17,561 nt of DNA from Multifurca ochricompacta (taxonomy: Eukaryota; Basidiomycota; Agaricomycetes; Russulales; Russulaceae): NCBI GenBank assembly GCA_022496185.1, contig WTXG01000499.1, positions 1 to 17,561 of the forward strand. Direction: 5' to 3'. The notes beneath the pieces were generated by a model. The model did not search any database and was not told the DNA's origin. It worked only from the letters and a program-made list of their open reading frames with translations. Below are positions 1 through 12,148 of the stretch, piece after piece; within the stretch, counting starts at the first letter, position 1, and each line of letters begins with the position of its first letter. The translations under genes and the position numbers were made by a program.

Positions 1-75
1 TAGTCAGCACAAGAGCCACTCAACAATAACAAGTCGATTCTCTATTGTGTTTACCACAATAGGCAAGGCCCACAG

Positions 76-162
76 TCTAGACGGTTCTAGACCAAGTGGA
101 GCTGTTATCAAGATAAGAGAGTCCAGCCTAGAAGGTTCTAGGTAAGTGGAGCTCTAGATAAG
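76..162. repeat. Two-copy imperfect tandem repeat with TTCTAG palindromes
   Basis: Copy one (76-116) and copy two (128-162) share the pattern CTAGA-GGTTCTAG, then AAGTGGAGCT, then AGATAAG. Each copy contains a small CTAG-N-TTCTAG dyad. The repeat lies inside the LTR-like segment and may be a duplicated enhancer. Confidence 0.6.
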
Positions 163-261
163 GGCCCAGGTTGGGCCATGGCCAATTTTAGCACAGAATC
201 ACATGTATCAGTAGATAGACGTGTTCCAGACCTAAGGGCTAGACTACATATCAGTTATCTA

Positions 262-298
262 CTCCACAGTGACGTCATTATGACATCACACTGTGGAG
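262..298. repeat. Inverted repeat with CRE-like core
   Basis: The arms CTCCACAGTG (262-271) and CACTGTGGAG (289-298) are perfect reverse complements. The spacer holds TGACGTCA (270-277), a full CRE/ATF palindrome, and a near copy TGACATCA (281-288) in the mirrored position, so the near-symmetry runs over 37 bases. It could be a regulatory dyad of an LTR promoter or a cruciform-forming site. Confidence 0.75.
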
Positions 299-458
299 CA
301 TGATCAGTCAGCAGAGTAAAGCAGCTTACGAATCACAAAGATAAGGCTCAGTCAGCAATACAGCTGACTGATACTTGCTGATTCTTGCTTACACTTACTG
401 CTTACCTCGTTACACTGAGAAATGTATATAAGACCCTCTGTAACAGCCTGTAGCCCCC

Positions 459-577
459 ATCTTGTCCTCTTGGGGCTGCAGGTGAGTAACTGTCTACACG
501 AGTTCGATACATAGTGCTAATGGTACTGCCTCCCTGTGTGACTCGATCCTTTGGATCTTGTCCTCTTGGGGCTGCAG
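459..577. repeat. Exact 23-nt direct repeat, 96 nt apart
   Basis: ATCTTGTCCTCTTGGGGCTG followed by CAG occurs at 459-481 and again at 555-577 without mismatch. The first copy directly precedes GTGAGTAAC and lies about 30 bases downstream of a TATA box. It may be an internal duplication in the LTR-like element. Confidence 0.8.
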
Positions 578-929
578 TTTCTTCCAGTTTCAGAACGCCG
601 TCATCGTGGTTGCAAAACCACAGTGGGTGACACAGTTCCTGGTCATTACTTGACGCGTGACGTTTGCCTCCGCGGTACGCCCAACGACTTAGGTCACTTC
701 CTTTGCCCTTCCTGTTTCTAAGTGTACACGGAGCCTCACCCGTTACAGCTTATGGGTTTTGAGACCCACAATGAGAGGACAAAGAACTTGTTTTTGGTAC
801 AATCTATCTAACAAAAAACCCCAAAGTGAGCAAGGCTCAAGCTTGATGGTGGTGGTTTGAGAGAAAGAAGGATGTAGTCTGTCTTATTAGAATATGCGTA
901 TTGGAAGTATGATAGTTAGTCCAGCCCAG

Positions 930-1512
930 CATCTCCAGTATTGATTCATCACTGCTATCCCCTTTGGACGGCACCTACTAAGAAGTGTGAGGTCCCTTTC
1001 ACACGTCGCACCTGCTCCACTGCCATGTGCCTCGCCACAGGCCATGCTTTGTTGCTGAATACCAGGAGCGCTTTCACCCCTCCCTCCCAGTCTCCTCTCG
1101 CACTGCCCCTGCGACGACACTTCCTTGGCGACATTTGTGCATGTCCTCCTTGAATGCCCCTTGTACACTCAAGCTTGGGTGACTTTCTGCTGGAGTTCTT
1201 CCAGGACATGTGGGCCTTCCCAAGCCTGTTACCTCCCTTCGCCCTCGCGAGCCAGCCTGATTTGGGGGGAATTTGGTGACCAGTAAGTTCCTTTTTCTCT
1301 CTGGCTTTGTGAACGGCCTCTGTTTTTCCCTGTGGCCTCTCTACTTTAGAAAACTACTTCAGTTTTTTCCTTATGGGTTTTCCACCATGACTTTGTGTCG
1401 ACTCCCTCATTGTTCGTAGTAATTAGTAGCTACATTGTACCCTGATGTGGCCACGCAATTGGGCACCATCCGCAAGCGCATAATAGAATTGATTCAAATA
1501 AATTAAAAAAAG
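930..1512 (+). mobile_element. 3' remnant of a LINE-type (non-LTR) retrotransposon, RNase H/RT polyprotein tail
   Basis: Fragments in shifting frames resemble the C-terminal tail of fungal LINE reverse transcriptase/RNase H proteins. Around 1020-1083 the reading LATGHA then FVAEYQERFHPS resembles the (R)TGHA...Y..RF segment. At 1104-1169 the reading CPCDDTSLATFVHVLLECP gives the spacing C-x-C-x9-H-x4-C, a zinc-knuckle-like motif common at this place. A non-coding tail follows, ending in an A-rich stretch (1495-1512, AAATAAATTAAAAAAAG), as expected for the 3' end of a LINE. Frameshifts and in-frame stops show it is dead. The 5' boundary is uncertain, and no target-site duplication was identified. 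Confidence 0.5.
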
Positions 1513-1550
1513 TTGCTGCTATTCCCACATATGTAAATACAATCTGGCAC

Positions 1551-1593
1551 CCTAGCCATTCCAGCCATTCCAGCCATTCTAGTCGTTCTAGCA
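1551..1593. repeat. Short tandem repeat, CCAGCCATT-type unit
   Basis: About four degenerate copies of a 10-base unit (TAGCCATTCC, AGCCATTCC, AGCCATTCT, AGTCGTTCT) lie just past the LINE-like tail. It is a minisatellite-like patch with no visible coding role. Confidence 0.6.
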
Positions 1594-1891
1594 AATGTCA
1601 TTTTCCTGATGTCCAAGGAGTCTCAAGAGATGAAGTCGAAGAGCTAATGACGCATTGGGAACACGGCTAGAATATCAGAGAGTCGGGAGCGATGTAGTAC
1701 AGGTTGAAAAGAAAAGGCAAGTGACATAAGCAGTCCGTTATCGTAACCATCAGCAGTCTTCCCCCGTTGTCTTCACATTTCTCTTTCTCCTCTCCCTCTC
1801 CCTTCATCTTTCTCTTTGTAGCCAAGTTACTCGTGCTCACTATGCTACTTCCTTGACATTCTCCATAACAAGATTTTTATCTTTATTGACG

Positions 1892-1918
1892 ACTGTCTTA
1901 TACACAGAATAAGACAGT
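1892..1918. repeat. Perfect 10-bp stem / 7-nt loop inverted repeat
   Basis: ACTGTCTTAT (1892-1901) and ATAAGACAGT (1909-1918) are exact reverse complements around the loop ACACAGA. It could be a transcript hairpin or a footprint of a DNA transposon. No flanking target duplication was confirmed. Confidence 0.7.
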
Positions 1919-2570
1919 GAAAAGGCAATCAATTTCCGGGTAACAAGCACTAAATACAACAAGTAGCTCGAAACTGAGGTATAGGGCTCTTGGGAAGTCT
2001 AGTATAAATACAAGGTGTTACGATGACATTTGTACTTAACTAGAACCTTCTTGAAGAGTCTTGAGGGAGACGTTGAGTAGTTTTGAGGATCTCGCCTGCC
2101 TGGGGTCAGAAGGGGTAAATATACAGATCACATGACCTCCGATCGAATTGTATCTAGAATGCATTGAGGGCACCACCAGAGAAAGGGAGAAGATAGTAGA
2201 AAAGAAAGTATCTTAACACATGACGGCTGATCATAACATGCACAGTGTTTCCTTCCAGTCAGTTTGCAGCCAACAACAGAGAGCATCCTATGTTTTGAGT
2301 TGAGGTTGTGATGTTGCAGATTGCGCGTCGCGTCCGACAATGATGGAACACACGGGCCGGGTCATGTGCTTACGCTCCTCCCAGGCAGGCGACTGTAGTT
2401 CGTTGGTGTCACGGTCTCCTAGTCACTGGCACTGGTTATCATTCTATCCTTTCATATACCCCTTCAACATTTTTCCAAATCCTATCGTGACACAAATACC
2501 TAACGGGGCTATATATAATGGGTTAGCGCTCCCTCTTTTTCCTGCGCACGCTGTACCAACGGTGCACGCA

Positions 2571-5500
2571 GATCCAACAATAGCGAAGCAATTAGTGACA
2601 AATGTACGAGCGCAGAAAGCCGCCGCGCTCGACCTGAGAAGTACGTCAGACAAGACCCCAATTATATTCTTCTGTTCGAACCTTACATCCGTATTTTTCA
2701 TGCAGACTTGTCCGTGAATGTCATCAGCAAGGCGACGAGCGACGTATTGGCCAAATTGTTGATCAACTTATCGACATGTTCTCTAGATCACCAATGCTCT
2801 CCACGTCCGCAATGGAGGTCTTATTGGCCTCGCGGGTACCGCCATTGCTTTGGTGTTGACATAGCACCTTACATGGAGCGTTTTCTCGAGGCCCTCCTTG
2901 TCTGTTTCTCCGATCCCGAGAATCGCGTACGATATTTCGCAGCAGAGTGTCTGTATACGTTGCCAAGGTGTCAAAGGGAGAGGTTCTGGTTTACTTTAAT
3001 CCCATATTCGATGCGTTAAGTAAAGTGGGTAGCACCCTCCTCTTTCTCCTTATTTGTGCTTACTCGCCTCGAGTTGGCCGCGGATCCAGAGTTGTCCGTC
3101 AAAAATGGCGCAGAGCTCCTTGACCGCTTACTCAAAGATATCGTCGCAGAGTCTGCTTCTTACTACGTTCCTCACTTCCCCGAGACAGAAAAGCGTCGTG
3201 CCGCTGACAATGACAATGGAATTGTTGTCCCCCACCTCGATGACGACGGCACAAGCGCGGCGCCGCATCGAGCGTTCTCTCTTTCTCGTTTCATCCCCCT
3301 CCTCTCCGATCGCATTTATGTAGTTTCGCCTTTCACGCGTTCCTTTCTAGTTTCATGGATCTCCGTTCTTGATTCTGTGCCGGAGCTCGAGTTAATTACA
3401 TATCTTCCGCATCTTCTGGATGGGCTACTGTGAGTGTTTACTTCAGATCATATCTCCTTTTGGAACTTACCTCCCGCCCAGAAAATATCTGTCAGATCCA
3501 ACAGAAGATGTCCGTATTGTAGCAGAAAACCTGCTTGCCGAGTTCCTGCGTGAGATCCGCGAGGTAACGATTGTACGGAAGCACCGCGAGGAGCAGCAAC
3601 GCCTTCGAGAATCAGAACCAGAAGAGCAAAACAGAACGGATGTCGAGCGGATTAAGGAGCGCTCACCAGATATCGCTACTCTCTCTGAAACAGAGAGAGC
3701 CTCTTTCCTTAATGGTGACTCGACCCTTGCGCCACCAGCTGAAGGAGAAAAACCAAACGGGGACGTCGAGTCGGAGGTGAATGAACGGGATGTGGGAGGT
3801 ACGTCACTGCCCTGCACCCTGACAGACCGCTCATCTTATGCAGACTGGGTTCCGGGGCAAGGTGTTCGAATTGATTACGCTGCAATTATCGAAATTTTGA
3901 TCCAACAGCTTGACGCACAACGTGAGCGTGGCAACTCATTACATTACTCGAGCGACTAAATCTCTTTAGATGACGAAATACAACAGTCGACCGCGCTCCT
4001 TTGGCTTGCAGAACTCCTGACATTTACTCAAGAGGTCATGGTGCCATTCACCCCACGTCTCATCCCAGCCATTCTCCCCAACCTTGCACACCACGTACCC
4101 ATGATTCAATCCTCCGCCAATCGCACAAACAAACTCCTTCTCAGCGTGATTCAATCGCTACCATCCCCTTCCGAACCACCATCCCGCCAAAGCACATTAC
4201 CAAGCGAGCGAACCGCCCCTGTAGTCGCTCGTGGCCCATCCGCTTCTCCTTCCCTTGTCCCGGCGTCCCCTCCGCCGTCTCGCCAGAATACGCAAATACC
4301 AGCCTCGCGCGAGTCGGGCTCAGTTGAATCGCTGACAGATTCCACGGCCACACCGACTCCAAGTAACATTGCTATCCAGAAGCGTGCAAGTTTACAGGCG
4401 CAGGCAGACGGCACTCAGCCGCCGCGCCTCCTGGCACCACTGGATAGCCAGCTGCCCGCACGTTCGCCGACGCCGCGGCCACCCTCTCCTCAATCGCTGG
4501 GGAGCGTGGCAGGCCCTGCATCTGTGCCGGAGCATGAAGTATCTGCAGATACGTTTGACTATCAGAGCACCGTGAACGCCCTGACAATACAATTCTTGAG
4601 CGAGCACGAGGAAACTCGTGTCGCCGCACTTAAATGGCTTATCATGCTGCATCAGAAGGCACCGAAGAAGGTGCGCGCTACTCTGGTTTCCTCGGGGCCC
4701 TTTTTTTTACTTATGCGGCCCAGATTCTTGCCATGGATGACGGAACGTTCCCTGCATTGCTTAAGACGTTGTCTGACACCTCAGAGGAGGTCATCAAACA
4801 TGATTTGCAACTACTCGCGCAGATTTCCTCCGCCTCGGATGATAGTATTTAAGGCATTTATGATCAACTTGCTGGATCTTTTCAGCACGGATAGAAGGCT
4901 GCTCGATACACGCGGAAGTCTCATTATTAGACAATTGTGCCTCAACCTCAGTACGGAACGCATTTACAAGGCATTCGCCGAAATTCTCGAAAAGGAAGAG
5001 GTGTGGAATGTGGGTCCTGCTGCCACCCTCGGATTTACTCAAAATTTGCTAGGACCTTGACTTGCGCAGTGTATCGTGCAGAAACTCTCCACAATTCTCA
5101 TCACATCGCCTGAGCTTGCCGACTTCCGCAGACGGCTAAAGAGTCTCGAGACACGGGTGTGTTCGACTTCTCTTCTTTGGCGATCGCTCATGTTTTACCT
5201 GTAGCAAGATGGCCAAGCACTTTTTGTGACATTATATCGATCGTGGTGTCATAATGCCGTCGCCGTATTTTCGCTCTGCCTCCTAGCTCAGGCATATGAG
5301 CATGCGTCCAACCTTCTTGGCATATTGCGCGTTTTCACCCTCCTTAATTCCCGCGTAAATAAGGCTGACTCGATCTTGCAGCGCCGACCTTGAAATGACC
5401 GTCCAAATCCTAGTTCAAATTGACAAACTAGTTCAGCTCATCGAGTCTCCTGTCTTCACTTGTGCGCGCAGTAACAATTACTAGAAGCCCTACTCATGCT

Positions 5501-6129
5501 CATATGCAAAGTGTTCTAGACATTCGCTTGCAGCTTCTAGAACCTGATCGATACCCGTACTTGTTCAAATGTTTGTATGGCCTTCTCATGCTCCTACCAC
5601 AAAGCTCTGCCTTCATCTCCCTACGAAACCGACTGAACGCTGTGAACTCCGCCGGGTTCCTGCATATAGCACCCAAACCGTCTGCCCGCATTATTTTTTA
5701 CTGTGTAGAATTCCCACGCTGACACTCTTGCAGGAGTACTGTTGCAACTGTGGCGACACGTTCAAAGCTTGCAGTGACGAAATTAAGTGGCCCGAACTTC
5801 TCGCACACTTCCGCGTTGTGCAGACACGGCACGAACGCGCACGTCGCGCCGCCCTAGGCAGCGCACCAGACATCAGTGCCACACTCCGAGTTCCGCACTT
5901 CCAGAGCGCCCTGCCCGCGACGGCGCGTCACGGGACTTGGGGAGGTTCCCGGTCCACCGGTCCCTCGTCGTTGAGTAGTAGTACTGCCAGCAATGGACGT
6001 CCCGGCGCGTTGAGCCCACTTAACCCCCGCGCGAGGGTTCAGGGCGGCGTGGCGACGACTTTGACTGCGCAGGGCCAAGTCCTGGGTGCGCGGCCAAAGC
6101 GGGGGCTAAGCCTTGTGCGGAAAGCATGA
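2571..6129 (+). CDS. VAC14: VAC14, scaffold of the Fab1/PIKfyve-Fig4 PI(3,5)P2 complex (frameshifted in this sequence)
   Basis: VAC14 is a HEAT-repeat scaffold on the vacuole/endosome that binds the kinase Fab1 and the phosphatase Fig4 to set PI(3,5)P2 levels. The N-terminal part matches the family ([46 protein letters not shown]), as does the C-terminal Fig4-binding part ([51 protein letters not shown]). A low-complexity Pro/Ser/Thr insert lies at about 4150-4540. Eleven exons are inferred with introns 2641-2705, 3025-3073, 3430-3481, 3922-3969, 4671-4723, 5001-5052, 5157-5204, about 5331-5381, 5462-5519 and 5680-5733, giving about 1,010 residues. Phases close only after restoring single bases near 2597, 2603, 2617, 2636, 2794, 2852, 2957, 4846, 4849, 5072 and 5771; the 5330 junction stays unclear. 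No initiator Met is visible beside the conserved start. Confidence 0.9.
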
Positions 6130-6323
6130 CATGTGATCATGATAGGACGGACAGTGTGTTATGCTTTCCCTTTGCTTTCAATTCGTTTTTACCTACGTAC
6201 TTCGTATTCGCATGCTGTGTATCTTACAAGCCAATTAATTGCGTCGGAACTTTCTATGTGTTAATTACAACTATAATGCAGGAGCGGTTTCGATGATGGA
6301 TGCGCAGAAACCCCGAATCAGCA

Positions 6324-7475
6324 TCAGGGCTTTGGTGCGACGAGATTCCGTCGGATAATGGCAATGTCCTGATCAGTGAGGTCGCATACGCGTCGCGCAT
6401 ACTCTTCCACACCGCCATAGCGCTCATTTAGCATTCGTATAAATGCATGCATCGTCTCTTCCCTGCTCAGCCGATCAGCGAAAATGTCATCGATGGGTGG
6501 GATAACTGGCACCTGGACGACAACATATTATGAGCAGCCGTTGGATCCGACGCAAATAAGGGCTCCCGTGCAAGACGGGACAAAATGAGAGGGCGCATTG
6601 GCTCGCGCCCGATGCGAGTCAGAGCGTAATCGGTTGAGATGACATCTGGAGAAGCGCCAGCGAGCTGGAGAGGGTCAGCAAAAAGCAGAGGGAAATGTCT
6701 GTGGAGAGACCGACGAGAAGGAGCAAGGCAGCTGCGATCCCGGTACGATCCTTTCCCGCTAAGAGAGATTTTTAACTAACAAGAGATGGCTACATCAAGT
6801 GGGGGGCTCACCAGTGCAATGGAAGATAAATGAGTCGTTAGGTGCGTCCCGCACGTGGCGAAGAATAGCGCCGAACGCGGGCCCGCCCGCATCGAGAATC
6901 TCGGAATAAAGCTGCATGAACGCCTGCGAAGATGAACAGGTATAGAGTATAATGCCTAACGGAGGACTATACCTCTGTTTTTCCGCTGGCGTAGAGTTGG
7001 AAGCGTCTGCGGGGTGGAATACGTATGGATCTGAATGGCGGAAGAGCATCAACACGAGGACCCACTGTGCCATACGTTCCGGACTGTAGTCCTCCTTCGC
7101 GAACACTGGGGTATGTAATATCGTTACTCCTGTGAGTTGTGGAGTCGCTGCATTGTACTTGGCAATCTCCGTGTCTGAGCGAAGGTCGAAAATAGTAGTG
7201 ATGCCAAGGGCCGCAGCCGCTCTTCCCCTGCTCCAGCCCGGGGTCACTAGAAACGCTAAGGGCCAAAAAAAGAACGAATGGTTTTTACCGTTCTGTGTTA
7301 CACCTGACAGTTCACCACTACGATACATGAAACCGGACCGAGTGACGTGCTCGCCGTCTTGTGCAGGAATTAATCCGAGGTCACGGACGTTAAAAACTCC
7401 ATCTATGGTTATAAATGGGTCTTTTGAGAGTACATCCGCAACAAAATCTGGATCCAGAGGTAACAGTCCAGACAT
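6324..7475 (-). CDS. Protein tyrosine/serine phosphatase (Y_phosphatase3/IphP-like family)
   Basis: A cysteine-phosphatase of the Tyr/Ser phosphatase family seen in many fungi and bacteria; its natural substrate cannot be read from the sequence. The N-terminal part shows FNVRDLG, MYRSGELS and ITTIFDLRSDTEI. The P-loop HCTAGKDRTG (CX5R, complete) spans the exon 4/5 junction near 6760 and 6812. The C-terminal part includes STDYALTRIGREP and ERYGGVEEY. The ATG at 7475 precedes MSGLLPLDPDFV. Seven exons are inferred: 7289-7475, 7062-7227, 6973-7006, 6812-6923, 6715-6758, 6513-6664 and 6324-6462. The 34-base exon 3 is identified from RFQLYASGKTE. Phases do not close between exons 1-2 (one base, in a G run) and 2-3 (two bases), in line with indels elsewhere, though those two junctions could be placed differently. 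About 278 residues. Confidence 0.82.
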
Positions 7476-7730
7476 GGGTTAAGGGTGTTGAAGAAAGAGG
7501 GTCAAAAGCAACAGCAAGGGTGGAAAGTGGTCCTACTAGACGACATCCGAAATCCGAAATGAAAAGGATAATATAACACATAATCTTATCTTTTATCATC
7601 GCAATCATGGTGTCATGTCATGAAATCGTTTAACGAGATGATACCTTTTCGGCTAAAAATCATAATTATCTTTGATAGAATCATATATTAAACCGTTATT
7701 GAAAATTGAGTCCACAGCAGGAAGAGTTCT

Positions 7731-7737
7731 TGAGTCA
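7731..7737. promoter_or_regulatory. Gcn4/AP-1-type site TGAGTCA
   Basis: TGAGTCA is a perfect match to the TGA(C/G)TCA consensus of Gcn4/CPC1 bZIP factors, which drive general amino-acid control in fungi. It lies about 425 bases upstream of the SPE3-LYS9 start, whose second half is a lysine-biosynthesis enzyme. A partial copy (TTGAGTC) occurs at 7706-7712. Function is inferred; a 7-mer can occur by chance. Confidence 0.45.
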
Positions 7738-7738
7738 T

Positions 7739-7761
7739 CACGTGACCTCATGAATCATGTG
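7739..7761. promoter_or_regulatory. Paired E-box-like elements CACGTG and CATGTG
   Basis: TCACGTGACCT (7738-7748) and TCATGTGACCT (7755-7765) form a near-exact direct repeat with a 17-base period. The first holds the palindromic bHLH/Cbf1-type core CACGTG. Both sit directly beside the TGAGTCA site and look like a compound regulatory module. Confidence 0.45.
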
Positions 7762-8116
7762 ACCTGAGACTCGTTGTTGAAGGAATCCCCGGCCCGGAAT
7801 GCCACAGCAGCTCATAGGAGGAATGCCACCAGCTCGTCAACATAAAGCCCTGAATGAATTGGTTCCGGGGACGGGCGTCATCTTCCTCATTGGTCTCGCA
7901 GCAAACTCGCCAGACATGCAAGCCTTATCAGGTGACCAAGCTGCTGGGGTTTACCAGTTATCACCGTCACCGTCGGTTGCACTCTGCCTCGTAAAATGAT
8001 ACCCGGGGTAAAGGTAAATCCCTTTAAATCCTCATACCCGGCCCCCTAGCACCTTTTGAATTATTTTTTACCTTTCCCATATGTATAGCTTACATAATGC
8101 AACTCCGGGTTTATAG

Positions 8117-10820
<2,704 letters not shown>

Positions 10821-11372
10821 GACAGGCAAAGTAGTTTAGCGAGCAAGTGCAAGGGGTATCATGCCAAGTGGAAGAGGTAGACAGAGAAAAGAGAAGAGAA
10901 CTCGCGAGATGCAATATCTAGGTTTTTTACCAATCACAAGAGCTTGCAAAGGCAAGAATGCTACGGGTTTATATACAATAAAAAAAGCACATGAAAACAA
11001 GTCAGTATTCTGCTGATCTCCGGCGTCTCAGTAAAGGTGGGAAGGGAAGCAGAGCAAGGTCAGAAGTGCGGGGTTCAGGTGAGCACGTGACATATTTTGT
11101 AATATCATCAGACCGATATCCTTTACAGCAACATGATGTAAAATTGCATAGAATTGTCAGGGGAAGCAATCGACGCTCCCTTTGTTGTGCACCCTGGAAT
11201 CAGAAAACAAAAAATGCGTGTACGAATTAGGCGAGAAGAACAAAAAAAGAGGAAATACAGAGGAGTGAAGATGAAGGAACCCGCTAAAGATACAGTCGAC
11301 ACAAGCATTGTAAGGTGGCTGGGAGAGCAAACAAACGGGTTGATTTGATACAAAGGGTGTCAGTAACATGGC
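10821..11372. other. Gap between convergent genes, 3' UTRs
   Basis: 552 bases between the stop codons of SPE3-LYS9 (+) and the DUF6593-like gene (-). An AATAAA at 10977-10982 could serve as poly(A) signal for SPE3-LYS9. Small open frames on both strands are A-rich or T-rich with no conserved residues. I see no gene. Confidence 0.6.
10977..10982 (+). terminator. Possible poly(A) signal AATAAA of SPE3-LYS9
   Basis: AATAAA followed by an A run lies 157 bases past the stop codon, just after a T/A-rich stretch (ATATACAATA). Fungal poly(A) signals are loose, so this is only a candidate. Confidence 0.3.
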
Positions 11373-12148
11373 CTAACTCTGCCACTGCAGCACGGTTGCC
11401 ATTTGAGAAAGCAAAAGCGTGGTGAGAATCTCAGTCACAACTGCCAACCCGCATGGCTGACCGTCAATAGAGCCGAGTAATCACGCGAGGCCTGCCCAGC
11501 TTCGTAAATGGCGAGCACTTGCTTCCCGTCGACGCACTGTGTGATACAATTATGTGTCACACCACACACTCGGGTCATGACATATGACTATACCTCCATC
11601 CTATTATTAGGAAGTTGCTTCCATTTGAGGAGTCGCCCGTTCCGTGACGTAAAGTACTGCGAACTGTGCAGGCTGGTCAGAGAATAATTCGTTGTTTCCT
11701 GGACGGGACTCGAATTCGAGCTTACGCGCTGGAGCGTTTGCGACGCAAGGTGGTTGCCATGGGTTGGGAAGGTGCGTTCCCATAAATGAGGTAGCCTGGT
11801 GCGCCCGCAGGGCCAAAGTAAAAGAAGGCTGCTCCGGGACCCATGACGCCTTGGTGCTTCTGCGTCCAAGGTGCTTCACGCCGAAGTTGAACGAGTGTGT
11901 TCGGCATACCATCCACCTGACCATATATGGCCAAGAGAAATTATATATTAATGGAGGAAATGGTAAGGCGATGGCACTGTACCTCTTGACTGAGAAAAGA
12001 AGAAGGATTAGCATACCAGCGCAGATAAGTGGAGAAGATAGAGATAGACTTACATTGTAAATGCGCTGTGACCATCTAGATCCTCAAACCGTGTGTGAAA
12101 TGGATCCTCACCTTTCTGCAGTAATACATACAACTGCGAAGCTGCCAT
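11373..12148 (-). CDS. DUF6593-like protein of unknown function
   Basis: Reads as a family common in Agaricomycetes, mostly annotated as hypothetical or DUF6593. Visible segments are RFEDLDGHSAF, DGMPNTLVQLRREAPWTQ, GVMGPGAAFFYFGPAGAPGY, a Ser-rich linker, SSQYFTSRNGRLLKWK, NRMEC, VDGKQVLAIYE and a hydrophobic C-terminal EILTTLLLSQMATVL. The start is the ATG at 12148 (MAASQLYVLLQKGEDPF). Four exons are inferred: 12054-12148, a 7-base microexon 11983-11989, 11594-11916 and 11373-11536, with GT-AG introns of 64, 66 and 57 nt. Phases close at about 196 residues if one base is restored in the T run at 11737-11739 (+ strand) and one at 11446-11447. No signal peptide or catalytic motif is seen. The family name rests on recall of its pattern, not a search. 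Confidence 0.7.

Larger units (their letters stand above)
1..747 (+). mobile_element. LTR-like retrotransposon remnant (probable solo LTR, left end outside window)
   Basis: This 747-base stretch has no credible coding frame but several LTR-like features: a TATA box (TATATAAG, 425-432), a GTGAGTAAC donor-like site at 482, duplicated promoter-proximal sequence (459-481 and 555-577), a large inverted repeat (262-298) and a tandem repeat (76-162). It ends in CCCGTTACA at 739-747, and a terminal ACA is usual for LTRs. The matching TG start is not seen and may lie left of the window. No integrase, protease or reverse transcriptase of the LTR type follows, so a solo LTR or remnant is likelier than a whole element. 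The LTR call is inference from these features; no match was computed. Confidence 0.4.
1513..2570. other. No recognisable gene; upstream region of VAC14
   Basis: About 1 kb without a frame I can assign. It holds the tandem repeat at 1551, a pyrimidine-rich tract (about 1755-1820), a perfect hairpin at 1892-1918, and TATA-like strings (TATAAATA near 2004, TATATATAA near 2511). The right part probably contains the VAC14 promoter and 5' leader. An open frame runs in the VAC14 frame from an ATG at 2340 into exon 1. Its residues look non-conserved, so it may be only leader sequence. Confidence 0.5.

Noticed and set aside
2571..6129. Programmed translational frameshifting as the cause of the VAC14 frame breaks
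   Set aside because: At least eleven shifts would be needed, with no slippery-site plus pseudoknot pattern, and the same type of indel occurs in unrelated neighbours. Sequence error explains it better.
7799..7999. 66-codon plus-strand open frame in the divergent promoter
   Set aside because: No recognisable motif, and no in-phase splice into the SPE3-LYS9 start was apparent. At most an upstream ORF.
11123..11369. Hydrophobic minus-strand open frames resembling a small membrane protein
   Set aside because: They lie in the 3' gap after the DUF6593-like stop; the hydrophobicity comes from T-rich sequence and there is no conserved pattern.
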